Below are positions 44,068 through 56,250 of a stretch of 64,000 nt of DNA, one piece after another. The DNA is from Plotosus lineatus (taxonomy: Eukaryota; Chordata; Actinopteri; Siluriformes; Plotosidae): NCBI GenBank assembly GCA_024760905.1, contig CM045745.1, positions 10,220,282-10,284,281 on the forward strand, in the 5' to 3' direction. Below the pieces are notes generated by a model, which searched no databases, had not been told where the DNA came from, and was given only the letters and a program-made list of their open reading frames with translations. Position numbers and translations under genes: made by a program. Position 1 is the first letter of the stretch. Every line of letters begins with the position of its first letter.

Positions 44068-45656
44068 CAGTGGGGCTAATAAGTATTGGGCAATGTAAAA
44101 ATGTGCAAGTTCATCCATTTAAAAAGATAAGAGAGGTTTGTAATTTTCATCATAGGTACACATCAAGCTTGAGACAGAATGTAAAAAAAAAAAATCCAGG
44201 AAATCACATTGTATGCTTTTTAAACAATTTCTTTTTGAAAATGGAAGGCCAATAAGTATTGGGCAGCTAGAAAACAAACATTATTTTGGCCCCCACTCGT
44301 TACCAGTATGAATGACACCTGTTTGAACTGATTAGATGCATAAGAGACACCTTCAAACAATGCATAAGAGACACCTTCAAACCTGCACACACCTTCAATC
44401 TGTCAGACTGCAGTCTTCACCATGACCAAGACCAGAGAGCCTCCCAAAGACACCAGAGATAAAATTGTACAACTGCACAAAGCTGGGATGAGTCAAACTG
44501 CAATTGGTAAACAACTTTGTGAGAAAAGATCAACAGTTGGAAACATTATTAGAACATAGAAGTATAACATCACTGACAACCTCCCTAGGAGTGGCGCTCC
44601 ATGCAAGATCCCACCTCGTGGGGTTCAAAGGATCCTGAGAACAGTGAGTAATCAGCCCAGAACTACACGGCAGGAACTGGTCAATGATTTGAAGACGGCA
44701 GGAACCACCGTCACAAAGATGACAATAACTAACACACTACGTCGTCATGAGATGAAATCCTGCATTGCCCGAAAGGTTCCCCTACTAAACAAAAAACATG
44801 TAAAGGCCCGTCTGAAATATGCTAAAGACCATCTGGACGATCCAGAGGAGGATTGGGAGACTGTGATGTGGTCAGATGAGACCAAAATTGAACTTTTTGG
44901 TTTAAACAGCACTCGCCGTGTTTGGAGGAAGAAGAATGCCGAGTTGCATCCCAGGAACACCATACCTACTGTGATGCCTGGGGGTAGACACATCATGCTT
45001 TGGGGATGCTTTTCTGCAAAAGGGACAGGAAGACTTCACCGTATCAATAGCAACATGAATGGGGCCAACTATTTTGAGATTTGGGGTAAAAATCTCCTTC
45101 CTTCGGTCACAGCATTAAAGATGAAACATGGCTGGGTCTTCCAGCATGATAACGATCCAAAGCACACAGCCAAGAAAACCAAGGAGTGGCTCCGTAAAAA
45201 GCATATCAAGGTTCTGGAGTGGCCGAGCCAGTCTCCAGACCTCAACCCAATCGAAAACCTGTGGAGGGAGTTAAAACATCGAGTTACCAAGCGACAGCCC
45301 TCAAACATCTCAGCTCTCGAGAAGATCTGTGCAGAGGACTGGGCCAAGATACCAACTAAAGTGTGTGTAGACCTGGTCAACAACTACAGGAACCGTTTGA
45401 TCTCTGTCATTGCCAACCAAGGCGACATTACAAAGTATTAAAAGTAACTTTTGCTGGCTGCCCAATACTTATTGGCCTCCCATTTCCACAAATAAATTGT
45501 TTAAAAACATACAATGTGATTTCCTGGATTTTTTTGTTTTTACATTCTGTCTTTCAAGCTTGATGTGTACCTATGATGAAAATTACAAACCTCTCATCTT
45601 TTTAAATGGGTGAACTTGCACATTTTTACATTGCCCAATACTTATTGGCCCCACTG
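44068..45656 (+). mobile_element. Tc1 element with complete ends (1589 bp)
   Basis: TA target duplications at 44066-44067 and 45657-45658. Terminal inverted repeats of about 210 bp start CAGTGGGGCTAATAAGTATT on the left and CAGTGGGGCCAATAAGTATT on the right (inverted). The inner border 'aataagtattgggcagc' is repeated, giving the indirect/direct repeat layout of Tc1 ends that hold paired transposase-binding sites. Confidence 0.95.
44422..45441 (+). pseudogene. Tc1 transposase with a single nonsense codon
   Basis: From the ATG at 44422 the frame is collinear over 340 codons to TAA, broken only by TAG at 44557-44559. The paired HTH region is [46 protein letters not shown]. The DDE domain is [26 protein letters not shown] and [17 protein letters not shown], with the D-D-34-E spacing of Tc1 elements. 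The usual length is about 340 aa, so nothing else is missing. The stop falls in the linker after the first HTH, so this copy should be inactive. Its intactness indicates recent activity of the family. Confidence 0.94.
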
Positions 45657-45679
45657 TACGTACTGTATCATTCTAACGC

Positions 45680-46370
45680 AGTGATTCTCAATTATTTTCT
45701 GTGGTGCCCCCTCTAGGAAGAAAAAAAAAAAAAAAAACATTTCACGCCCCCCCACCCCGCGAGCGACTATCAATATTATTATTTGTCTATAAAATTATTA
45801 GTATACCTCTACATAACAGTGTATCTTTATTAACGTTAAAAATAAAAAAGAAATATAGTGCAACTTACAATAAAGAAAAACTTCATTCATATTGTTTTTT
45901 TAATCTGTAACAGAAAAGATTTAAAGTGCACCAATGTGTCTGAAATTTTAAAAATCCATCCTTATTTAAACTCATTCAACTTATTTATGTCATAATATCG
46001 CCGTCTCGCTCCACCTTTCTCCTCGTTATTGTGAGAAAAATTTCCGTGTTGTTTCTTGAGAGGTTGTTTACTGCACTTCATATCGTTTGCTCATGCGAAC
46101 TACCGCTACACCATAGCGCGACAATGAGAGCGCTACTGCCAACTACTGAAGTGGAGGTGCAATTACACTTAATTTTCGTACACTATTGTAGAACAGCATG
46201 CCAAATTAAACGTGCAAATCAGATGATTCGCTGTGGCGACCCCTGAAAAAGGGAAAAACCCAAAAGAAGAAGAAGATTCTAGAACAGCATGTTTACCAAG
46301 GTCATACGCCGTCCCCGGCAACATACCGCGCCCCAATATTCGAGAAGCACTGGATTAGCGACAGAGTGAT
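45680..46370. mobile_element. hAT-like MITE ('CAGTGATTCTCAATTATTTT' family)
   Basis: Left 'cagtgattctcaattatttt', right 'attcgagaagcactggatta'. The interior has 'gtttactgcacttcatatcg' and 'caattacacttaatttt'. Same family as 49695-50200 and the inner parts of 10750-11682 and 59183-60091. Contains a tiny SINE insertion at 46201-46279. Confidence 0.75.
46201..46279 (+). mobile_element. 79-bp 5'-truncated SINE tail with target duplication
   Basis: Only the RTE-type tail is present ('aaattaaacgtgcaaatcag', 'cgctgtggcgacccctg', AAGAAG repeats). The perfect 12-bp repeat TAGAACAGCATG lies on both sides (46189-46200 and 46280-46291). Confidence 0.92.
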
Positions 46371-46639
46371 GTCTTTCCATGTTTAGAGAATTGGCCTCTG
46401 TGTTACATCATATTTATACCCCAGGGAAACCGGAGGTGATGAATTACTAATTAAATGTTTCGAGGTAGTTGGAGCAACTTTGTCAATTACGGTAGAAATG
46501 ACAAATACTTCAATTACATTTATTTCCTAGGACTTGTTAGGGGTGCTGCTAATTGCGAAACAGATGACTTTATGGAAAATAATTATTTCTTAGTCAGGAA
46601 TCCCCCCCAAAGAATTAACTTGACCTGATGAATAGATGG

Positions 46640-46898
46640 ATGGCAGAATACACCCTGGACAACTTGCCAGGCTATCGCAGGGCAAAAACTGACCGCTATG
46701 CAGTCTGTTCTTGATGAAAGTCAGCAATGGATCTTTGGCATGTCTTTTACCATGGACAGTGAGAGACGTGGCCGGACTTTGATAACCCAGTTAGCTGCAC
46801 TGGGGGGGTACAGCAAAAAAACCATTGATGGTGGGGCTTGAACATCAGACCTGAAGAGCAGTAATCCAATACCTTACTACCAGGCCACCATTTCCCTC
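46640..46898 (-). mobile_element. tRNA-headed SINE, diverged
   Basis: 'acaccctggacaacttgcca', 'gtcagcaatgg', 'gataacccagttagctgcac' and head 'ctaccaggccaccatttc'. Older than the other copies, judging by its mismatches. Confidence 0.82.
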
Positions 46899-46945
46899 AA
46901 TAAGTATCGAGCTGAATTTAAAAATTGGATTTATTTAATTCATAG

Positions 46946-47457
46946 TACAGGGATCCCTCGCTACTCCGTGTTTCAATTCATATGGCTTCAGTGCATTGCG
47001 TTTTTTTTTTTTTTAATATTCATCGAATTAAAAAATAAGGAAATTAAGGAAGAATAGAGGAAAATGTTCAGAAAAATGCCACAAAAACAAGGCTAATTAT
47101 GCAAAAAAAAAAAACAAAAACAAAAAACCCCCCCAAAAACCCAAAAAAACAAAAACAAACAAAAACAACCACAAAAATGAGTTCAATGGGAGGTTTTGGA
47201 GGTGCGGATCTGAGTGTATGGCGTCTGTATGTGTGTGTATTTATATTTTATTTACATCTTATGCATTATTTTTTAATGTTTAATTGTTATTATAAGCATT
47301 TATAGCGTTTAATAATATTTATTGATCATATATACACACATACATGTACGTATACGTCAGTTGGGGGGGGGGGGGGGGTCCTACTTCGCAAAATTCGATG
47401 GTTGCAAGGGGGGGGATCTCGGTCCCAATTAACTGTGGAAAGTGAGGGATCCCTGTA
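46946..47457. mobile_element. TA-flanked MITE, 'GGGATCCCTCGC' family
   Basis: Ends TACAGGGATCCCTCGCTAC and GTGAGGGATCCCTGTA, inverted relative to 28593. Contains A- and G-homopolymers (47104, 47364). Confidence 0.88.
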
Positions 47458-47669
47458 TTTTGAATAAATCTATGCTATGTATGAATCTAATAGTTCAGTC
47501 AAGTGTTCATACGTTTACATTTCAAAACAGTACAAATTACATAATAAGGACAGAATTTTGTTGTCAGTTCGAGGTTTTAATTTGAGGAATTTTTTTTTCC
47601 CACTATCTCAACGATTTAATTTTGACAGAATTCTGTTTTCTGTCTAGAAATTAAAACCCTTCTGGGGTT

Positions 47670-47773
47670 CTACTTAATCCTACTGGGATGATATGAAAGC
47701 TGTAGCCTATCTAATCTGACTCTGGGCAAAGGCTTAGGGTGTACTCCCAACACCTTGCCAGTCCATCACAGGG

Positions 47774-47836
<63 letters not shown>

Positions 47837-48012
47837 CACAACCATTCACACTCACACCTTGCCAATTAGAATGATGTGCATGTTTTAAGACTGTGGAAGG
47901 AAACTGTAGTATCTCGAGGAAACCCATGGGTGTCAAGAGCAGAACATGTAAACCCCACACAGAAATTCTCTTGTCAAGCCTGACGCTCAAACCTCGGACC
48001 TTCTTGAAGTCA
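47670..48012 (-). mobile_element. HE1-like SINE with an (AC)~29 expansion
   Basis: The tail side 'gtagcctatctaatctgactc' is followed by (AC)n at 47777-47834, then 'acaaccattcacactcacac' and head 'cctcggaccttcttgaag'. A further (AC)~13 lies at 48178-48203, outside it. Confidence 0.75.
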
Positions 48013-48244
48013 AATGATTTGATTGCTGGAATTGATTCCAGCTTTCGCCGCTACCCCAAATGATATGCAGTATTAATAATGAGCGGACGACTTGATGAGT
48101 GATATAAGGCAGGTGTAAACTGCATGTAGAACAACGAAGCCAACAAAGCTAATCAGAGCAACTCATTCATTTAAAGCACACACACACACACACACACACA
48201 CACTCCTTACAACATACAGTATGTGTACAAGAGTGCTCATCGTT

Positions 48245-49694
48245 CGTTCATTTTCTGTAACCGCTTAATCCTAATTAGGGTTGGAGGAGGCTGGCACTGA
48301 TAACAGCATACTCTGGGCAAGGGCAGAGTACACCCTGCACAGCTTGCCAGGCCATCCATCATAGGGCAAAAACACGCTGACGGCTTTGCAGCTACTCTTG
48401 TTGAAAGTCAGCAATGGTTCTTTTACATGCACCTCACACCACAGACAGTGAGAGACATGGCTGGCCTTTGATAACCCAGTTAGCTGCACTGGACGGGACA
48501 GTGACAACCCGTGAAGAGTGGGACTTGAACCCCCAACCTTAGGATCAGTGATCCAGCACCTTTACCACCAGGCTAGCACTGCCCGTGGCACAAGAGTGCA
48601 AGTTCAGGAATGATACCTACTCATGTGATTTTTTTTTGCTGTCTCGGACATACATTCACACACCATATGAATAGACTCACCTCATGCATAATCATCTTCC
48701 AGCATGTAAAAAGGGAATTGTTACAAATCTGTTAATATATTATCATCGAGGTAAAGGTTTAAAATCATTGATCTGAGGTTATACTGGCCAGAACTAAACC
48801 ACACAACCATACAAAGTCTCCAGAAACTAAACCATGTTTTTCAAGCACAATTCAAAACCATGTGTCTCTCTGTGGTGTGTGATTTCTGGTGGAAGCGCAG
48901 GCCGCCACAGTTCCGGAAACGTTTTCCGCACTGCCCGCACACATATGGCTTTTCACCTGTGTGGATCCGGAAGTGGCGTGTGAGAGCCCCAGAGTGCCGG
49001 AACCGTACTCCACACACAGAGCAAGAGTACGGACGCTCGCCGGTGTGTATGCGCAAATGTGTCTTTAGGTTTTCCATGCGGTTGAAGTCCCGGCCACATT
49101 CATTACAGTGATATGGGCTACAGCCAGGAGGAAACAGCTGCTGTTTAACAGGTCTTCCTGGACTTCCTGGTTTAGCTGGGTTAGCTACCCTCACTCTGTG
49201 TCGGTGACTATGATGTCTGCGCAGATCACTTGCCCGACTAAATGAATGGCCGCAGATTTTACATTGGTGATTCCTGGTGGGAACATTTGTCCTCAGGTGG
49301 ACCTCATCGTTCTGAGGATCAGGATGTACATGTTGAGTTCTGGCTACTGGTTGGTAAAGAGAATCAAAGGAGGCTGAAAACCCGGGATTACCGCCAACAG
49401 GTGCAGCGATCCTGTCTGAAGCATCTAGAAACAGGAGAAAGCACAAGTTTCACTCGTATGCTATAACATTACACCTTCATAGATTCTTTAACATTAAAAC
49501 ACAGATAAAACCAAACGACATCAAAGATCATGGACTTTATTCTGAGTACAACAAATTTCTGCTAATATTGCTGAGAATATTGCTTACATGAAACAATATT
49601 AACTCACCATAAGTTTGACATGGCTTGTAGACTATTTAAAGGAAATCAGTCACCTTAACCTTGCACGAGTGCTGAACACATCAAACCACGCCTT
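48245..49694. repeat. Duplicated block B (pairs with 35400-36822)
   Basis: Same order of landmarks as block A. Block B keeps 51 extra bp in the exon and a few short extra segments (for example near 48725 and 49550). A MITE begins at its right limit. Confidence 0.9.
48250..48590 (-). mobile_element. tRNA-headed SINE inside duplicated block B
   Basis: Full reverse-complement copy; the head at the right abuts 'gcccgtggcacaagagtgc' as in block A. Confidence 0.9.
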
Positions 49695-52600
49695 AATCGA
49701 GTGCAGTAGTAGGTACATAGAATTATGTGTAGTTGCACCTCCATTCCAGTAGTTGGCAGTGGCGCTCTCATTGTCGCGCAATGGTGTAGCGGTTTTTCGC
49801 ACGAGCAAACGATATGAAGCGCAGTAAACAACCCCACCAGAAAGAAACACGAAAAAAATTCTAACAGGAACGAAGAGAATGGTGGAGAGAGACAGAGAGA
49901 TTAAGACAAAAATAAATTGAATGAGTTTAAATAAGAATTTATTTTTTTTAATTTCAGGCACATAGGTGCACTTTAAATCCTTTCAATTACAGATTAAATA
50001 ACAGTGTTAATGAAGTTTTTCTTATTGTAAGTTGAACTATATTTCTTTCTTGTTTTTAATGTTAATGAATATACAATATTATGCAGAGGTGTACTGATAA
50101 TAAGTTAATAGACAAATAATATTATTTATAGTCCCTCGCAGGGCCGGGGGGGGGTTATCCCGGAGGCACCACAGAAAATAATTGAGAAGCACTGGCCTAG
50201 AGACAATGTACTCTACCCTCGCCCGATTTCAGCTGAGAAGGGCCCGAGCCTCCCTGGAAGCCTAATTAGGATTAAACGGTTCAGAAAATGAGTAGACACA
50301 GTGGCGGTCTTCATGGTCTTCATATGAGTGTGATGTTTGGGGGGGGGTCTTACCAAGACTATGGCTGGGTCCAGCATTTGGATTCTTATTCTGACAAATA
50401 TGTGATTCCTCTAGGTCAGGCCTCCAGTCCTCTAACAGTTTGGACTGAACCAGAGAAAGTTTGTCTGGCTCAAACTCCTCATCATGCTTCGAGTTAAAGC
50501 TGCAGCTTGGCCTAATCTCATCATCAGCTTCATTAATATGATTATTCATGTCATTCACATCATCTTCCCCGGAAGCATCGACCAGCTGTGGATCGAGGAA
50601 CTCCTCTTTCTTGCAGACCGGCTCAAGGGATAGTGGATTCTGGTCACCATGTACATCTTGGCTGTGCTGTGCCATCTGTTGGTTCTCTGGAATTACAGAT
50701 CCATGTGGTAGACCTGTAAAGGTGACATGTTGATCGACGTCATTTTTATTTTTACAACAACACAAATAGTTGATATACTGTAAATCACAGCATGGGAGAC
50801 AGATACTGTATGGTTTCCTACATCAGATCGTATATGTTCATGCATTCACAGCAGACTAAAAACTAAAGGTTCTGTGTGGAGTTTGCATGCTCTCAATGTG
50901 TTTGAGTGGGTTTCCTCCGGTTTCCTCCTACAGTCCATAGACAGATACATTAGGCTAACCTGCTTTTACAAGTTGACCCCAGATAAGTGTGAATGGTTGT
51001 GTGTGATAGCCCTGTCTTCAACCAGTGTCATCTAAGATCGCCCTGACGCCCAAGCATTTTGGCGAATCACTGAGTGAACGTATTCATTTATGTCCAACTG
51101 GACTTATATGAACACTGTAGGGGGTTAAATCAACACTGGAGATCATGTAGCATGGAACTTCCCAAAGGTAAAAACATTGTTCTTTGATTATAAAGCCAAT
51201 TTGTGGTTCCTGTCATTCATATTCAGACAGAACATTGCCATGGAAATGTCCCAGCTATACCACTGTTGTAAGGGTACAGCACAATTTATCCAAAATTTCA
51301 AATCTGTTCCAATGCATCCTGCTCAACAGTAGTGATCCTTGACACTACCATACCTTAGACTGCTACGATTATTCGTGCATTTGCATGGTTGTGTATTCTT
51401 AATTTGAATATTATTCGTCCGAAGGATGTTGTGGTGCATGTCAACGGCATCTTATTCATTTTGTACCATCCCTAAGTGTAAAGGCAAGCCATGCATTCTC
51501 TACTGTTCTGATATGATACAGGGATCCCACACTTTCCATAGTTAATCGGGATAGAGATCACAAACAAGTGCCCGCCCTCACGCCGGTCCCAAGCCCGGAT
51601 AAATGCAGAGGGTTGCGACAGGAAGGGCATCAGGCGTTAAACTTTTGCTAGAATACAAAATGCAAACCGTAAAGACAAATTTCATACCGGATCGGTCAAG
51701 GCCGGGGTTAACAACGACCGCCATCAGTGCTGTTAACCAACAGGGTGCTGGTGGAAATTGGACGACTGTTGGTCGAAGAAGGGGAGTTCGAAAACGGAGA
51801 GGCGGGAGACGTGTCCGTAGGCATAGAGAAGAGGAAAAGGACTGAGAGTAGGGACTTTGAATGTTGGAACTACGACAGGAAAAGGTGGACAGCTGGCTGA
51901 CATGATGCAGAGGAGGAAGGAGGACATACTGTGTGTTCAGGAGACCAGGTGGAAAAGTAGCAAGGCGAGAAGCTTAGGAGCAGGGTTTAAGCTGTTTTTT
52001 CATGGTTTGGATGAGAAGAGAAATGGAGTAGGAGTCATCTTGAAGGAGGGGTTGGTCAGGAATGTTCTAGAAGTGAAAAGAGTGTCAGACAGTGATGAGT
52101 CTCAAGTTAGAAATTGAAGGTGTGATGTTCAATATTGTTAGTGCTTATGCCCCACAGGCAGGATGTGAGCTAGAAGAGAAGGAGAGATTCTAGAGTGAGT
52201 TAGATGAAGTGATGCAGAGTACCCCCAGAGGTGAAAGAGTGGTCATTGGTGCAGACTTCAACAGAAATGTTGGTGCAGGCAACAGAGGGGACGAGGAAGC
52301 GATGGGCAGGTTTGGTATCCAGGACTGGAACACAGAAGGACAGATGTTGATAGATTTTGCAAAAAGGATGGAAATAGCTGTGGTGAATACTTTCTTCCAG
52401 AAGAGAGAGGAGCATGGGGCGACTTATAAAAGTGGAGGTAGGAGCACACAGGTAAACTATATCTTGTATAGGTGATGTAATTTGAAGGACGTCAGTGACT
52501 GCAAAGTAGTAGTGGGTGAGCGTGTTGCCAAACAGCATAGGATGGTGGTGTGCAGGATGACGCTGATGGTGAGGAAGGTGAAGAAGGCAAAGGCATAGCA

Positions 52601-53143
52601 GAAGACAAAGTGGTGGAAGCTGAAAAAGGAAGAGGGTCGTGTTGTCTTAAAGGAGGAGTTGAAACAGGTTCTGGGTGGTCAGGAAGTGCTTCCAGATGAC
52701 TAGACAACTACAGCTAATGTGATCAGAGAGACAGGTAGGAGAGTACTGTGTCCTCTGGAAGGACAGTAGATAATGAGACTTGGTGGTGGAATGAGGAAGT
52801 GCAGGAGTGTGTACAAAGGAAGAGGTTAGCTAAGAAGAAGTGGGACATAGAGAGGACTGAAGAGAATAAACAGGAGTACAGGGAGACACAGCGTAAGGCG
52901 AAGGTAGCGGTGTCAAAGGCCAAACAGAGGGCGTATGATGACTTGTATGATAGATTGGACAGTAAAGAGGGAGAAAATGATTTATACAGGTTGGCACAGC
53001 AGAGAAATAGAGATGGGAAGGACGTGCAGCAAGTTTGATTGATAAAGGACAGAGAGGGAAATGTATTGACTGATGACAGAAGTGTGCTGGGAAGATGGAA
53101 AGAGTACCTTGAAGAGCTGATGAATGAGGAAAATGAGAGAACA

Positions 53144-53181
<38 letters not shown>

Positions 53182-55623
53182 TAGTAAAGGTGACTGTTGA
53201 GGACCAGGAAGTAGCAAAGATTACTAAGGGTGAAGTGAGGAGGGCATTGAAGAGGATGAAGAGTGGAAAGGCAGTTGGTCCTGATGACATTCTGGTGGTG
53301 GTATGGAAGTGTCTAGGAGAGGTGGCAGTAATTTTCTGACAAGAACATTCAACAAGGTCTTAGAGAGTGAGAGGATGCCAGAGGAATGGAGGACAAGTGT
53401 GCTTGTGCCCATTTTGAAAAACAAGGGAACAAAGTGCAGAGTTGTGGCAACTACAGAGGGATAAAGTTGATGAGCCATACGATGAAGTTATGGGAAAGAA
53501 TAGTGGAAGCTAGACTAAGGGCAGAGGTCAGCATTTGTGAACAACAGTTTGGTTTCATGCCAGGAAAGAGCACCACAGATGCAGTGTTTGCTAAGAGGAT
53601 GTTAATAGAGAAGTACAGAGAAGGTCAGAATGAGCTGCATTGTGCCTTTGTGGATCTGGAGAAAGCATATGACAGGGTGCCGAGAGAGGAATTGTGGTAT
53701 TGCATGAGGAAGTCTGGAGTGGCAGAGAAGTATGTTAGAGTGGTGCAGGACATGTATGAGAGATGTAAGACAGTGGTGAGGTGTGCTGTCGGTGTGACAG
53801 AAGAGTTCAAGGTGGAGGTGGGAATCCATCAAGGGTCAGCTCTCAGCCCCTTCTTGGTTGCTATGGTGATGGACAGGCTGACAGACAAGGTGAGACAAGA
53901 ATCTCCATGGACTATGATGTTTGCAGATGACATTGTGATCTGTAGTGAGAGCAGAGAACAGGTGCAGGAAAATCTAGAGAGGTGGAGGTATGCCCTGGAA
54001 AGGAGAGGAATGAAGGTTAGCCTCAGTAAAACAGAATACATGTGTGTGAACGACAAGGACCCAAGAGGAACAGTGAGGTTACAGGGAGCAGAGATAAAGA
54101 AGGTGGAGGATTTTAAGTACTTAGGCTCAACAATCCAGAGCAATGGAGAGTATGGAAAAGAAGCGAAGACGCGTGTGCAGGCAGGTTGGAATGGTTGTAG
54201 AAAAGTATCCGGTGTGATGTGTGATCAGGAATCAGGATCAGGAATGAGTACATCAGAGAGACATCACATGTAAGAGGTTTTGGAGACAAAGTCTTAGAGG
54301 CTAGATTGAAACGGTTTGGACATGTACAGAGGCGGGATAGTGAATATATTGGTAGTAGGATGCTGAGGTTGGAGCTACCAGGAAAAAGGCCTAGAGGAAG
54401 ACCAAAGAGAAGATTTATGGATGTGGTGAAGGAGGACATGAAGGTAGTTGGAGTAAGAGTAGAAGATACAGAGGACAGGGTGAGATGGAGGCGGATGGTT
54501 TGTTGTGGCCACCCCTGAAGGGAAAAGCCGAAAAGAAGAAGAAAAAAAAGAAGATCCCCCTCGACCATCGAATTCTGGGAAGAAGGATCACCCCCACCCC
54601 ATATAATATCAATACATACTATTCAATGCTATAAATGCTTATAATAACAACATTAAAAAATAATGCATAAGATGAAAATAAAATATAAATACTGTAAACA
54701 TACATGCTGGATGCCCATCTCACAAAAATGTAACTAGTTTTGATGGGAGATTTTGGTTTTTTTTTTTGCCTAATTTGCCCTGTTTTCTCTCTATTTTTCC
54801 TTAATTTCCTTATTTTTTAAATTCGATGAATATTTATAAAATAAAATAAAAAAATAAATACATCAACAGGGACGCACTGAAGCCGCGTGAATTGAAGCGC
54901 GAAGGAGCGGGGGATCCCTGTACTGTACATGCTGTATGTGTAAACATGCACTACAATGCAGTTATAACACGTGATCGCTGTTTGTGGCGATAGACAAATC
55001 AGAGAACGTATCAGGACGCGGTTCGTTACGACCGCCTTGTTGTACACATTTGGACACGCCCCTGGTGCCTGTTGATTTTCTAATTGGTTAATTGCTCGAT
55101 TACCTGTCTTCTGATCACAATCCTGCATTAATAAAGGGTCTGCACCCAAGTCACGTGACCGAACGCTTCCATCTTCACGAATTTCACAGAAAGACTCGTC
55201 TGTGTTTGAGTTACTGTCATAGCAGCACATTTTGTCGTTTTCCTGAGCTGCTGGACTGTCTGCCTTTCTGGTGGATTGGCTCTCAGACTTGGTCTGGCTT
55301 TCGAGTCGCTGAGGGATCTCAGTCTGCGGCTGATTATCGTCAGGAGTCACCGGACTGTTGCACGTTCTACCCTTCCTCACGCCATCCAGCTCGAGCTCGA
55401 CGGACTGCAGCCGCGTCTTGAGGAACGTGTTTTCCTTCAGCGTCTCCTGCATCTGATCGCGCACGTCACCCAACGCCTGGCTCACCAGCTTACTGACCTC
55501 CACCACCGCGATCTCCACCGCCACCTCGAACGCGCGGTGGATAGTAGCAGCGAGCTCGTTCTGGAAAGAAAGCGACACCTCGCCGCTAACAGCCAGCGCC
55601 GACGAGGAGCGACGTGTCTGCAT
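48841..55623 (-). CDS. C2H2 zinc-finger protein, 3 exons, complete
   Basis: Exons 55623-55104, 50713-50354 and 49424-48841 (minus strand) join through two phase-1 GT-AG introns to 487 aa. Exon 1 starts MQTRRSSSALAVSGEVSLSF. It then has an amphipathic, probably coiled-coil segment (FEVAVEIAVVEVSKLVSQAL, MQETLKENTFLKTRLQSVE) typical of the first exon of many fish zinc-finger genes. Exon 2 is acidic and Ser/Asn-rich. Exon 3 has four C2H2 fingers (CKICGHSFSRASDLRRH, CNECGRDFNRMENLKTH, CSVCGVRFRHSGALTRH, CGQCGKRFRNCGGLRFH). A ~28-residue linker between fingers 1 and 2 contains an AT-hook-like GSPGRPVK. The likely role is a nuclear DNA-binding regulator; the target is unknown. Intron 1 carries a 3-kb LINE inside a MITE. 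A second copy of exon 3 lies downstream. Confidence 0.9.
49695..50200. mobile_element. hAT-like MITE in the zinc-finger gene intron 2
   Basis: Inverted relative to 45680-46370: 'ccagtagttggcagtggcgc', 'tatgaagcgcagtaaac' and the right end 'aaataattgagaagcactgg'. Confidence 0.75.
50870..51085 (+). mobile_element. HE1-like SINE, truncated
   Basis: 'gtgtggagtttgcatgctct' and 'gggtttcctccggtttcct' with a fragmentary L2-type tail. Lies in intron 1 of the zinc-finger gene. Confidence 0.7.
51090..51510. other. Intronic, unassigned
   Basis: No repeat or exon recognised in this part of intron 1 of the zinc-finger gene. Confidence 0.4.
51517..54922. mobile_element. TA-flanked MITE, 'GGGATCCCTCGC' family, split by a LINE
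   Basis: The left end TACAGGGATCCC with 'gttaatcgggatagagatc' is separated from the remainder ('gatccccctcgaccatcg' to GGGGGATCCCTGTA, 54553-54922) by the LINE at 51560-54555. Confidence 0.88.
51560..54555 (+). mobile_element. RTE-clade LINE, near full length, inactive
   Basis: The 5' end is 'caaacaagtgcccgccctca'. Endonuclease pieces: TGKGGQLADMMQRR, ILCVQETRWK (51857-51960), VVIGADFNRNVGAGNRG (52230). [71 protein letters not shown] (53460-53950). The RT frame 53386-54273 is open for 295 codons. Upstream frameshifts, an A36+ run at 53143-53178 and a roughly 190-bp deletion near 54225 inactivate it. The 3' end is 'gaagggaaaagccgaaaag' plus GAA repeats. It lies antisense in intron 1 of the zinc-finger gene. 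Confidence 0.94.
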
Positions 55624-55629
55624 CGTCTC

Positions 55630-56050
55630 GCCTTTCTCCAACTGCAGTATGGGTCTCCAACACGGTGTGTGTCTCAGCACTAATCCCCTGGTGAAAGTCC
55701 TCTTAGCGCCACTGGTGCTTTATTTTGGAATGAAAAGCCATGGACAGTCAGACAGAGCGCATTTTGTCTGTGTAAATATTGTGAAGTCGGCCACAGTAAG
55801 GACTCAACTACTCCGTTGAGAGCTGAATTTCAAAATAAAAGTTCGACATGTGCTGAAATAATACAAAAATAAAATTGCTTTTTGACTCGTGTCTATTTTT
55901 TTAATCCATTCTATTTGTTTACCGTGATTAATATGGTCAAATTTGCAGTGTTATCGTTGTGTGAAATAAAATGGCCTAAATATAATTTATTTTCCACAGT
56001 CCAAAACCTTCCCTCCTCATTTTACTATTTCTCATAATGTTGTTTTGGGG
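55630..56050. other. 5' flank of the zinc-finger gene
   Basis: Upstream of the ATG the sequence is GC-moderate with no clear TATA box. 55740-56050 is AT-rich and unassigned. It probably includes the promoter and 5' UTR. Confidence 0.4.
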
Positions 56051-56250
56051 GATGGTGTACAGTAGTCACGTCTGCCTCACAACAGGAAGTCCTGGGTTTA
56101 AGTTTTTCCTGGTCTCCTACGTTTTCGCTGTAGAATTTGCATGGATTTCCTCCTGGTACTCCGGTTTCCTCCCATAGTCTGAAAACATACTCATGCGGTG
56201 AATTTGCTGTTCCAAATTGCCCTAAGTATGTACTGTAAGTGTGAATGGTT

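Noticed and set aside
55092..55683. Plus-strand frames opposite exon 1 of the zinc-finger gene
   Set aside because: They are shadows of the spliced minus-strand exon, which has correct phases and a recognisable fold.
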